The position numbers and the translations under genes are program-made. This document shows, in pieces, positions 49,310 to 56,857 of a DNA stretch of 64,000 nt; the stretch's first letter is position 1; every line of letters starts with the position of its first letter. Origin of the DNA: JAHBVH01 sp034437715 (lineage in GTDB: Bacteria; Chloroflexota; Anaerolineae; Caldilineales; Caldilineaceae); NCBI GenBank assembly GCA_034437715.1, contig DAOTTR010000524.1, positions 9,067 to 73,066 on the forward strand, in the 5' to 3' direction. A model generated the notes under the pieces. That model ran no database searches. It saw only the letters and a program-made list of their open reading frames with translations, and was not told the DNA's origin.

Positions 49310-50614
49310 ATGAACATCGCAGGGCAGACGTACCGAACAAATCACAAATCATTCGCCAACTCACCATCCCACTGGCCCGCCGTCGCTATGTTGTCATTTG
49401 GGACAGCATTACCCGCTTATCAAGTCGCACAAACACAGATCGGTGAATGGATGGCTAACTCACTAGAACACCAACCTGCCATGAGACGTTTACTGCATAG
49501 CCTGCACATTAATTCAGCCATTGACGCGCGCTATTCCTGTTGCGCAGATTATTTGCAGCCCCCCACCGCATCGCGGTTTGCCCCTGGTCAGCCCTATGAT
49601 GGTGCCCCAACAACCGCAGAGCGCATGGCCATTTATACCAAGGAAGCGCCGCCACTTGGCCAAAACGCAGCACGGCGCGCCGTGGAAGCCTATGCACAAA
49701 AGTCTGGCAACACACCCGAGGCGGTACTGGCTTCGATTACACACCTGGTGGTGGTCAGTTGCACTGGTTTTTTTGCCCCAGGGCTAGATTTTGTGATCGC
49801 ACGCGAACTCAAACTGGCCCCGACTGTGCACCGCAGTTTAATTGGCTTTATGGGCTGCTCTGCTGCCTTCAATGGCTTACGCTCGGCCTATGAGATTGTA
49901 CGCAGTCAACCGGATGCCCGCGTCCTGGTGGTTTCTGTAGAGCTTTGTTCGCTGCATGTACAGCCCAACCCTGGCCGTGAACAGTTGATCGCGTATGCAC
50001 TCTTTGGCGATGGCGCAGCGGCCTGTTTGGTCGGCCAACCGCTGCCCAGTGACAGTGCTTTCTTTCAATTAGAGAGTTTCCACACGGGTACCAAGCCGGA
50101 TACTGAGTCTGAGATGGTCTGGGCTATTGGTGATTATGGTTTTACCTTGAAACTCTCGCCCAAGGTGCCCCATTACCTAGCGGAGATTGCGCCGGTTGCG
50201 TTAGAGGCACTCTTTGCCGATCAACAACGCCCCCAGTTTTGGGCGATTCACCCCGGTGGTCGCGCCATTGTGGATCGTCTGGCCGAACTCTTTGACCTGG
50301 AGCCGGCCCAGGTTGCGGCCAGCCGTGAAATTTTACGACAGTATGGCAATCTTTCTTCTGCCACCATTCTTTTTGTGCTGGATGAGTTGCAGCGCACCCT
50401 ACACTCGGCCCATCAACCGGAATCGATGGCACACACCAATGGTCATTCTCCAAGGATAGGCACGAATGGTGCCAAGGCCGCGGTACAACGGTTATCTGGC
50501 GTGGCTATGGCATTTGGCCCTGGTCTTGTGATTGAGATGGCGCGTTTGAGCTATGTACCTGTTCAGGATATAACAAATGCGCGCGCCACTGTGGCCGCGT
50601 TGGGCGTAGGCTGA
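49310..50614 (+). CDS. Type III polyketide synthase (chalcone synthase-like)
   Basis: 434 residues. The catalytic triad is visible: Cys in GFMGCSAAFNGL, His in AIHPGGRAI and Asn in YGNLSSATILFVLDEL. The AFGPG motif near the C-terminus (GVAMAFGPGLVIEMA) is present. Such enzymes build alkylresorcinols, alkylpyrones or related phenolics from acyl-CoA and malonyl-CoA. An insert of about 25 residues (HSAHQPESMAHTNGHSPRIG) before the last strand is unusual. GGAGG ends seven or eight bases before the ATG. The oxidoreductase and methyltransferase next to it, plus UbiA, suggest tailoring of the product. Confidence 0.94.
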   Translation: MNIAGQTYRTNHKSFANSPSHWPAVAMLSFGTALPAYQVAQTQIGEWMANSLEHQPAMRRLLHSLHINSAIDARYSCCADYLQPPTASRFAPGQPYDGAPTTAERMAIYTKEAPPLGQNAARRAVEAYAQKSGNTPEAVLASITHLVVVSCTGFFAPGLDFVIARELKLAPTVHRSLIGFMGCSAAFNGLRSAYEIVRSQPDARVLVVSVELCSLHVQPNPGREQLIAYALFGDGAAACLVGQPLPSDSAFFQLESFHTGTKPDTESEMVWAIGDYGFTLKLSPKVPHYLAEIAPVALEALFADQQRPQFWAIHPGGRAIVDRLAELFDLEPAQVAASREILRQYGNLSSATILFVLDELQRTLHSAHQPESMAHTNGHSPRIGTNGAKAAVQRLSGVAMAFGPGLVIEMARLSYVPVQDITNARATVAALGVG

Positions 50615-50639
50615 CTGCATAGCAGACACTGGAGGTGCT

Positions 50640-51818
50640 ATGAATCAAATGCACGATGTGGTGATTGTGGGTGCAGGGCCAGCGGGCAGTGCCGCGGCCG
50701 CCGCGTTGGCACAGCGCGGGTGGGATGTGCTGCTGCTGGAACGCGATCACTTTCCCCGTCATAAAGTCTGTGGCGAATTTCTGTCGCCCGAAGCACAGGC
50801 CACGCTGCAGGCGTTGGATCTAGCAACGGCAGTCGCCGCCGGGCAACCCGTCGCACTAACCCATGCCACGGTGACGACACAGCGTGGCCAGACTGTACGC
50901 ATGACCTTGCCCGGGCCCGCATGGGGCGTTAGTCGTTTTGTCATGGACGCGGCATTGGCGGCGGCGGCCCAGCATAAAGGCGTTGCGCTCTGGAATGGTG
51001 TGACGGTGAAAGAATTTACCAAAAGTGATAACCATTATGTGCTCCAACTACAGGAACGGACGCAAGCCGGCGCCACCCTACCCCCTGCCACCGTCCGCAC
51101 ACGTGCGCTGATCATGGCCTGTGGTCGTCATAACATGACAGCTCTGCCGCCCCATTCTGCGCCCCACACGCGCCCCCTGGCAGTGGGCATCAAATGTCAC
51201 TATGTCGATCTGCCCATGCCAGCCCAGGTCGAGCTATTTTTCTTTCCAGGGGGCTATGCTGGCCTGAACCCGGTTGAAGGTGGGCGCGCTAATTTCTGTT
51301 TCTTGCTCTCCTACGCCGCTTTTCGGCGCACCGGTCAATCGGTACTGGCTGCCTTGGCTGCGCTTGCCGAATGGAATCCGTCGATCGGGCAGAGACTGGC
51401 GGGTGGGCGCATCTTGGCCGAAACCATTGCCACCGTTGCGCCAGTTGACACAGGCCGTCCTGCCATGCCCTGGGATGGTGTGGCTTGTGTGGGTGATACG
51501 GCTGTGATGCTGCCACCCCTTTGCGGTGATGGCATGGCAATGGCATTGCGTTCGGCGGAGTTATGCGCGCCCCTGGCCGATGCTTTTCTGCACGGGGAGA
51601 TAAGTCTTGCCGCATGGGCTGCCACCTATCAAAAATTGTGGCACGCCGAATTTTGTCAGCGGGTACGCACAGGACGGTTTCTGCAGCGCGTCTTGGCGCA
51701 GCCTTTGCTGGCGGATACCTTGGTGCGTTTGGGGCGGGCCGCACCGCCGTTGGCCACCTATTTTGTCAATGCAACGCGCGGCGCGCTACCCCACTATGCT
51801 CATCCAGCCACCGGATAG
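50640..51818 (+). CDS. FAD-dependent oxidoreductase (geranylgeranyl-reductase/hydroxylase-like)
   Basis: 392 residues. The FAD motif is VIVGAGPAGSAAAAALAQRG, followed by ERDHFPRHKVCGEFLSPEA, the segment typical of geranylgeranyl reductase-like and tryptophan-halogenase-like flavoproteins. The second FAD motif is VGDTAVMLPPLCGDGMAMAL. No membrane segment. It begins 25 bases after the PKS gene, with GGAGG before the ATG. It probably hydroxylates or reduces the polyketide or its prenyl chain. Its 3' end overlaps the convergent methyltransferase gene by 19 bases. Confidence 0.9.
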   Translation: MNQMHDVVIVGAGPAGSAAAAALAQRGWDVLLLERDHFPRHKVCGEFLSPEAQATLQALDLATAVAAGQPVALTHATVTTQRGQTVRMTLPGPAWGVSRFVMDAALAAAAQHKGVALWNGVTVKEFTKSDNHYVLQLQERTQAGATLPPATVRTRALIMACGRHNMTALPPHSAPHTRPLAVGIKCHYVDLPMPAQVELFFFPGGYAGLNPVEGGRANFCFLLSYAAFRRTGQSVLAALAALAEWNPSIGQRLAGGRILAETIATVAPVDTGRPAMPWDGVACVGDTAVMLPPLCGDGMAMALRSAELCAPLADAFLHGEISLAAWAATYQKLWHAEFCQRVRTGRFLQRVLAQPLLADTLVRLGRAAPPLATYFVNATRGALPHYAHPATG

Positions 51819-52597
51819 CCGATCACATAACTCACCCCAATCGGCGAGAGTGGGCTGCGCACTTTGCCAATCTGCCACACATACGTAACGCCGTCGGGCG
51901 AAGGTTTGAGTGACGTGACCAGCGTCGCCAACTCGCTGGTTGAATAGGTGCGCAGGCAAGAGACCATGCCGTCAAACCAGAGTACCAGCGGAATGGCCGG
52001 GAGGATAAAGGTCCAAAAGAAGCTGGCGCGCCGCCAAGGCCGGTTCAAAGGTACGGCCAGCAAAGCCAGCCAGGGCAGCAAAAACATGGTCATCAAGGCT
52101 ACTGGTGTGCGCGCTGTCTGCTCGAAAATTGCAATACCTTGACCACGGGTAACGGCGTCTTGTAAAATTGCTTGCGCTTGCTCGGGCGAAAAGTGATGAA
52201 ACGCAGTAAACAGGGTGCGAAAGCCGCTTAACTCGACAGGGGGCTGGGTGGCGTCAACCGGTGTCCTCACAAAGTGAAGCTGGGGTGTAGTGGCTGTTGG
52301 GTGGGCCTCGCCAGCCGCCTGATTGGGATAGAGATCGGTGAGCAAAATCTGTACCGGCTCTCCTTGGTATGTGCTGAGTTTGCCCGCTAGTGAACGCCAA
52401 GGTCCACCGCCGCCCGCACAAAGATCAATAATTCGGGTAGCCCCTGCGGCTACAAGGGCGTGCTGCAAGAGTGGGGCAACGTGTTTATATTGATTGCCAA
52501 CCGTGGCAATCAAGCGTAGGCAATCGGTGGCCCCGTCACGGATCGCAGCGGGGCACCAAGGCTGTTCATGAATTTCAAGTAGGTGTCGACGTGGCAT
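51800..52597 (-). CDS. SAM-dependent methyltransferase with C-terminal membrane segments
   Basis: 265 residues. The methyltransferase motif I is IIDLCAGGGGPWRSLAG, with LLTDLYPN at the second strand and TLFTAFHHFSPEQA at motif III. Two hydrophobic helices follow near residues 160-200 (VALMTMFLLPWLALLAVPL and FFWTFILPAIPLVLWFDG), which would hold it at the membrane next to a lipid substrate. ATG 52597 is chosen with GGAG about eleven bases upstream. It is convergent with the FAD enzyme, overlapping by 19 bases, so it is a likely tailoring enzyme of the type III PKS cluster, transcribed separately. Confidence 0.8.
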   Translation of the reverse strand: MPRRHLLEIHEQPWCPAAIRDGATDCLRLIATVGNQYKHVAPLLQHALVAAGATRIIDLCAGGGGPWRSLAGKLSTYQGEPVQILLTDLYPNQAAGEAHPTATTPQLHFVRTPVDATQPPVELSGFRTLFTAFHHFSPEQAQAILQDAVTRGQGIAIFEQTARTPVALMTMFLLPWLALLAVPLNRPWRRASFFWTFILPAIPLVLWFDGMVSCLRTYSTSELATLVTSLKPSPDGVTYVWQIGKVRSPLSPIGVSYVIGYPVAG

Positions 52598-52844
52598 GTT
52601 GTGGGTATCTCCAATTTCATCATCTGGCACTTGACCCGCAAATTGTGTGCCAGTCTAGGTGTCTGGTTGACTTTCGATCAAGCCTCTGGTAGGGTAATGG
52701 CCGAATCGCAGTGTAAAATGGCGTTCAGTATAAAGTAAAGTCTTGATAGCAAGCAGCCCGATTGATTATGATAGATAAGTGCGCAGCAATCCACAGAGCA
52801 GGGTATAAGTAGCATATACAATCAATATACAAAGGAAATCGCTC

Positions 52845-53804
52845 ATGGCAGAGTTAACCCCTGCGCTCGAAGTTCGGCATCTTTCCAAACGTTATGCGAC
52901 CGTGCAGGCGGTGAACGACCTATCGTTCGACGTGATGCGTGGCGAGATCTTTGGTCTGCTTGGCCCCAATGGTGCCGGCAAAACGACGACGATCCGCATG
53001 ATTCTCGACATCATCCGCCCGAGCGCCGGAGAGATTTGCATCTTGGGAGGCGCGATGACCGAAGCAACCAAGGAGCGCATCGGTTATCTGCCCGAGGAGC
53101 GTGGCTTGTATGAAGATATGACATTGCTCGACACCATTCTCTTTCTGGGCCAACTCAAAGGGTTGAGCCGCAAAGTGGCCCATGCCAAGACCGAACAATA
53201 TCTGCGCCAGGTGAATTTATGGGATGTGCGCACACGCAAGATCGAGGCGCTGAGTCGTGGCATGAACCAGAAGGCCCAATTTGTGGCGGCCACGATCCAC
53301 GAGCCCGAATTGATTATCATCGATGAGCCTTTTAGCGGGCTGGATCCGGTCAACACGCGCGTGGTGAAGGATCTCCTCTATACCATGCGCGATCGCGGCA
53401 TGGCGATTATTATGTGTACGCACCAGATGCACCAAGTGGAGGAGATGTGTGAACGCATTCTCCTGGTTGACCGGGGTCAACAAGTGTTATATGGTTCGCT
53501 GCAAGAGATTCGTCGCCGCTTTGCCGCCAACATTGTCGAAGTTGACCTGCGCGGAGATTTGCCACCGCTAGATGGCGTGGCGCAAGTCACAACGCAGAAT
53601 GGTCGCTATCGTCTCTTACTACGCGAAGGACTACAGCCAGAAGCGCTACTTAAAACATTGGTCAATCTACCGGCCATTACCGTGGAGCGCTTTGAGCGCG
53701 TCGAACCATCGCTTGATGAGATTTTTGTGAAGGTGGTCGGCCGCGAACTGAGCGCCGAGGAAGTGGCGACCACCGATAACCGCCACATGCAGGGGTCAGC
53801 ATGA
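52845..53804 (+). CDS. ABC transporter ATP-binding protein (NatA-like)
   Basis: 319 residues. Walker A is GPNGAGKTT, the signature is LSRGMNQKAQF, Walker B is LIIIDEPFSGLDP and the H loop is CTHQMHQVEEMCERI. The last 85 residues are the NatA-type tail ending VEPSLDEIFVKVVG. The stop overlaps the next start as ATGA, so it is translationally coupled to the permease. NatAB-like systems expel Na+ or drugs; nothing fixes the substrate here. A 247-base gap before it, 52598-52844, shows no gene. Confidence 0.93.
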   Translation: MAELTPALEVRHLSKRYATVQAVNDLSFDVMRGEIFGLLGPNGAGKTTTIRMILDIIRPSAGEICILGGAMTEATKERIGYLPEERGLYEDMTLLDTILFLGQLKGLSRKVAHAKTEQYLRQVNLWDVRTRKIEALSRGMNQKAQFVAATIHEPELIIIDEPFSGLDPVNTRVVKDLLYTMRDRGMAIIMCTHQMHQVEEMCERILLVDRGQQVLYGSLQEIRRRFAANIVEVDLRGDLPPLDGVAQVTTQNGRYRLLLREGLQPEALLKTLVNLPAITVERFERVEPSLDEIFVKVVGRELSAEEVATTDNRHMQGSA

Positions 53805-55018
53805 GAAAAATCTGGTTGGTCGCTAGCGCCACCTATTGGCGGCGGGTGCGTTCCAGTGCCTTTCTCGTCTTGACCTTGGCGCTGCCGTTGGTGATGGTCG
53901 TGGCCGGGTCTGTGCCTTTTTGGCTTGCCACACGCGAACAGGGTCTGACTACGCTGGGGGTTGTTGATCAAACGGGCAAGCTGGCCGCGCTTTTTGCTGA
54001 ACCATTGCCAGGGGATGCCAACGCAGAACCAGGGTTGGCGTTGCGCGCCTTTGCCGATATCGAGGCCGCCACCGTCGCTAGCGCCAGCCGTGCGATCGAC
54101 GCCTTTTTGGTGATTCCACCCAATTATTTTACGGGCACACCCCCCATTTTCTATGGCACAGAGCGGCTCAACGATCGCTGGGAGGCTGCCCTGGATCATC
54201 GGTTGCGGCGTGCCCAACTGCCCGATGCACCAGCGTGGCTTCTGGCACGCCTGGCTGAGCCCTCGGTGCGCACCTATGTCGCACGCAACAGTGGCGTGCG
54301 CGTGCCCCAAGGCCCGTCCCTGCTGATCCGCATCTTCTTTCCGGGGGCGCTAGGCTTGGCCTTTGCGTTGGTGGTCTTTACCGGTGCTGGCCAAATGGGG
54401 GCCGCCATGGTGCGCGAGAAAGATCAGCGCGCACTAGAGATGGTGATCACCTCGCTGTCGGTGCGCGAACTATTGATGGGCAAGGTGCTTGGCATGAGTC
54501 TATTGAGTCTCACGCAGATGGGGATATGGCTGTTGGGCGCGCTCATCGCCGCGGCGCTGGCGTTTTGGGGTGACTTGGCCGTGGGCGCGTGGAGCATCTC
54601 TGGACAGGCTGTGTTGTGGGCAGTCTTGCTCGGTGTGCCGGGTTATCTCTTATATGCTGTATTGGGAGCTGGGCTGGGCATCATTGCGGGTGACGGGCAA
54701 CAGGCACAGCAGTTGGCGGGCATGCTCAGCTTCTTTGGGTTGGCACCACTCTGGCTGTTGGGATTGGTTGCGGGCGAACCGAATGGGCAGTTGGCGGTCG
54801 CGCTCAGCCTCTTTCCGCTGACCGCACCCACCCTCAATCTTTTCCGCATGGCGCTGACCCCTGTGCCGACCTGGCAATTGAGTGCAGCCCTGGGCCTGAT
54901 CCTGGTGAGTCTATTCGTCAGCACCTGGTTTGTGGCGCGCATCTTCCGCAGCGTGATGTTGCTGTATGGTCAGCGTATTCGTCCGCGTCAGGTGTGGCAG
55001 GCATTGCGTAGTGCATAG
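53801..55018 (+). CDS. ABC-2 permease (NatB-like), first of pair
   Basis: 405 residues. One membrane helix near the start (SAFLVLTLALPLVMVVAGSV), an outer domain to about residue 180, then six helices. MVREKDQRALEMVITSLSVRELLMGKVLG is the ABC-2 coupling segment (seen in pieces MVREKDQRALEMV and RELLMGKVLG). The C-terminus is basic. It overlaps the ATPase gene by four bases and is followed by a second permease, giving a three-gene exporter. Confidence 0.9.
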   Translation: MRKIWLVASATYWRRVRSSAFLVLTLALPLVMVVAGSVPFWLATREQGLTTLGVVDQTGKLAALFAEPLPGDANAEPGLALRAFADIEAATVASASRAIDAFLVIPPNYFTGTPPIFYGTERLNDRWEAALDHRLRRAQLPDAPAWLLARLAEPSVRTYVARNSGVRVPQGPSLLIRIFFPGALGLAFALVVFTGAGQMGAAMVREKDQRALEMVITSLSVRELLMGKVLGMSLLSLTQMGIWLLGALIAAALAFWGDLAVGAWSISGQAVLWAVLLGVPGYLLYAVLGAGLGIIAGDGQQAQQLAGMLSFFGLAPLWLLGLVAGEPNGQLAVALSLFPLTAPTLNLFRMALTPVPTWQLSAALGLILVSLFVSTWFVARIFRSVMLLYGQRIRPRQVWQALRSA

Positions 55019-55054
55019 AAACTTGGCTATTGTAAGCAAAGGGAGTCATTGGCA

Positions 55055-56323
55055 TTGAACAAGACGCTTCTAGTGGGCCTGCGTGAATTTCGCCAACGGA
55101 TCCGTTCCCGTGGGTTTTGGCTGGGGTTGCTGGGGTTGCCAATGACCTTTCTCATTATCTGGGCAGTCACCACCATTTCTAATGCCGAAATACGGTCGGC
55201 CCCACCGTCGCCCATGTCGCCCATGCCAGCGCGCCCGCGCAACACGATCATCGTGACCGTTGGCTATGTGGATCAGGCCGATCTGATTCAAGGCAGACCA
55301 GCAGATGCAGCGGTTGGCCGTCTGACCACGCGCTTTAGCGCATTTCCGGATACCGCCAGCGCCGAACGATCGCTGCGGCGTGGCACGCTGATCGCCTATT
55401 ATGTGATCGCGCCAGATTATCGCACAACCGGTGCTGTGGAACGTGTGAGCCACCAACTGCCGGCGATTGCCGCGCCATTGGATGCTGAACAATTTGATCA
55501 AGTGTTGCTTGCCAATCTGTTGCCCCACCTGGATGATGGCGAGCGTACACGCCTGCGCCGTCCCTTCAATGGCGGTAGCCCGACCTTTGTGGATGTGAGC
55601 GCAAGCCAGATGGCGACAGGCGAGCCAGGGGATCTGAATTTTCTGCCTTTCTTGGTGACCGTTTTGATTATGACGCCGCTCTTTACCAGTGGGAGCTATC
55701 TGTTGCAGAGTCTGTTGCAAGAGAAAAGCAGCCGGGTGATGGAAGTCTTGTTGCTGTCACTGCGTCCCACCCAACTACTCACGGGCAAGCTGTTGGGCCT
55801 GAGTTTGCTGACCTTGGTGCAATACCTGATCTGGGCTGTTTTTGGCTGGCTTGTCTTCGCCGCCGGTAGAACCGATTTTACGACCACCCTGGCTACGAGC
55901 AACTTGTCCACGGCGGATTTGGGCTTGTTCCTGCTCTATGCGTTTGGTGGCTATCTACTCTATGCGACCGTCATGGCCGGAATTGGGGCCTTGGCGCCCA
56001 ATTTGGAGAACAGTCGCGCGTGGGTCTTTATTGTGAGCCTGCCAATTTTGATTCCCTTTTATTTGTGGACCGTGATTGTAGCGGCACCCGATGACCGCCT
56101 GGCTACGACGTTGAGTTTGGTGCCTTTTTCTGCACCGGTTGCCATGTTGTTGCGCATTGGCGTGACAACCGTTCCCCTTTGGCAACATGTTTTCAGTCTA
56201 ACGTTGCTGGCGCTGACTGGACTGGGGGCCGTTTGGCTGATGGCGCGTCTCTTTCGGGCGCAAACGCTACTCAGCGGCGAGTCGCTTTCCCTACGGCGCG
56301 CATGGGCCGCCTTGACCACCTGA
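55055..56323 (+). CDS. ABC-2 permease (NatB-like), second of pair
   Basis: 422 residues with the same plan: helix (GFWLGLLGLPMTFLIIWAV), outer domain to about residue 195, then six helices. SLLQEKSSRVMEVLLLSLRP is the coupling segment and GKLLGLSLLTLVQYLIWAV begins the helical end. The start is taken as TTG 55055, nine bases after GGGAG; TTG 55049 is nearer to the site. It pairs with the previous permease. Confidence 0.88.
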   Translation: MNKTLLVGLREFRQRIRSRGFWLGLLGLPMTFLIIWAVTTISNAEIRSAPPSPMSPMPARPRNTIIVTVGYVDQADLIQGRPADAAVGRLTTRFSAFPDTASAERSLRRGTLIAYYVIAPDYRTTGAVERVSHQLPAIAAPLDAEQFDQVLLANLLPHLDDGERTRLRRPFNGGSPTFVDVSASQMATGEPGDLNFLPFLVTVLIMTPLFTSGSYLLQSLLQEKSSRVMEVLLLSLRPTQLLTGKLLGLSLLTLVQYLIWAVFGWLVFAAGRTDFTTTLATSNLSTADLGLFLLYAFGGYLLYATVMAGIGALAPNLENSRAWVFIVSLPILIPFYLWTVIVAAPDDRLATTLSLVPFSAPVAMLLRIGVTTVPLWQHVFSLTLLALTGLGAVWLMARLFRAQTLLSGESLSLRRAWAALTT

Positions 56324-56333
56324 CCAAGGCTTT

Positions 56334-56363
56334 GCCGCCATCCGGCGGCGTTCCCAGGCGTGA
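56334..56363. repeat. REP-like hairpin, copy 2
   Basis: GCCGCC-ATCC-GGCGGC with TTCCCAGGCGTGAAA after it matches the hairpin at 29658-29690. It stands 10 bases after the permease stop and may end its mRNA. Confidence 0.55.
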
Positions 56364-56470
56364 AAACCGCGGCATGAAGCGTTACCTTTTTTATGGCTGG
56401 ATATGCGACTGGATCAGGTTTTTGTGTTAGGGTAGTATAGTTTTACTACGAGAAGGAAAGGGGGGAAATC

Positions 56471-56857
56471 ATGGACCGTGCTTGGCTCGGCTTTGCGGCA
56501 ATTGTTGTCTTTGCTTTATTACTTGTGTTCTTTTTTGCTGCTGTGGCCATTGCCCCAACGGTCGCCACTGTCGCAACTGTCGCAACTGTGTCGGGGCCAG
56601 CCGCGGCTAGCCAACCGATCGTTTTGGCAACAGTTGCCGGGGGCACGGGCGCAGTCTCGGCATCTAGCGCCCCAGCCAGCCAAACGGGGGTAGGCCAAAC
56701 CCCGGTCGTCACCCATACGATTCAAACCGGCGAATGGCTGAGTAGTGTTGCGCGTCAATACAATACGACAGTCCCGGCGATTTTGGCCGCCAATTCTCAG
56801 ATTACTGATTCAGACACTGTTCGCCCAGGCCAGGTGATCCGCATCCCCACGCCCTAG
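56471..56857 (+). CDS. Membrane-anchored LysM protein
   Basis: 128 residues. One membrane helix at the start (WLGFAAIVVFALLLVFFFAAV), a Val/Ala/Thr-rich spacer with ATVATVATV, then one LysM domain (HTIQTGEWLSSVARQYNTTV, then ILAANSQITDSDTVRPGQVI), which binds peptidoglycan. AAGGAAAGGGGGGA lies before the ATG. The last 48 bases overlap the convergent surface-protein gene. Probably a cell-wall-attached small protein of unknown role. Confidence 0.85.
   Translation: MDRAWLGFAAIVVFALLLVFFFAAVAIAPTVATVATVATVSGPAAASQPIVLATVAGGTGAVSASSAPASQTGVGQTPVVTHTIQTGEWLSSVARQYNTTVPAILAANSQITDSDTVRPGQVIRIPTP

Noticed and set aside
49217..49345. Longer start for the UbiA gene
   Set aside because: It would overlap the PKS start, and ATG 49216 has a good ribosome-binding site.
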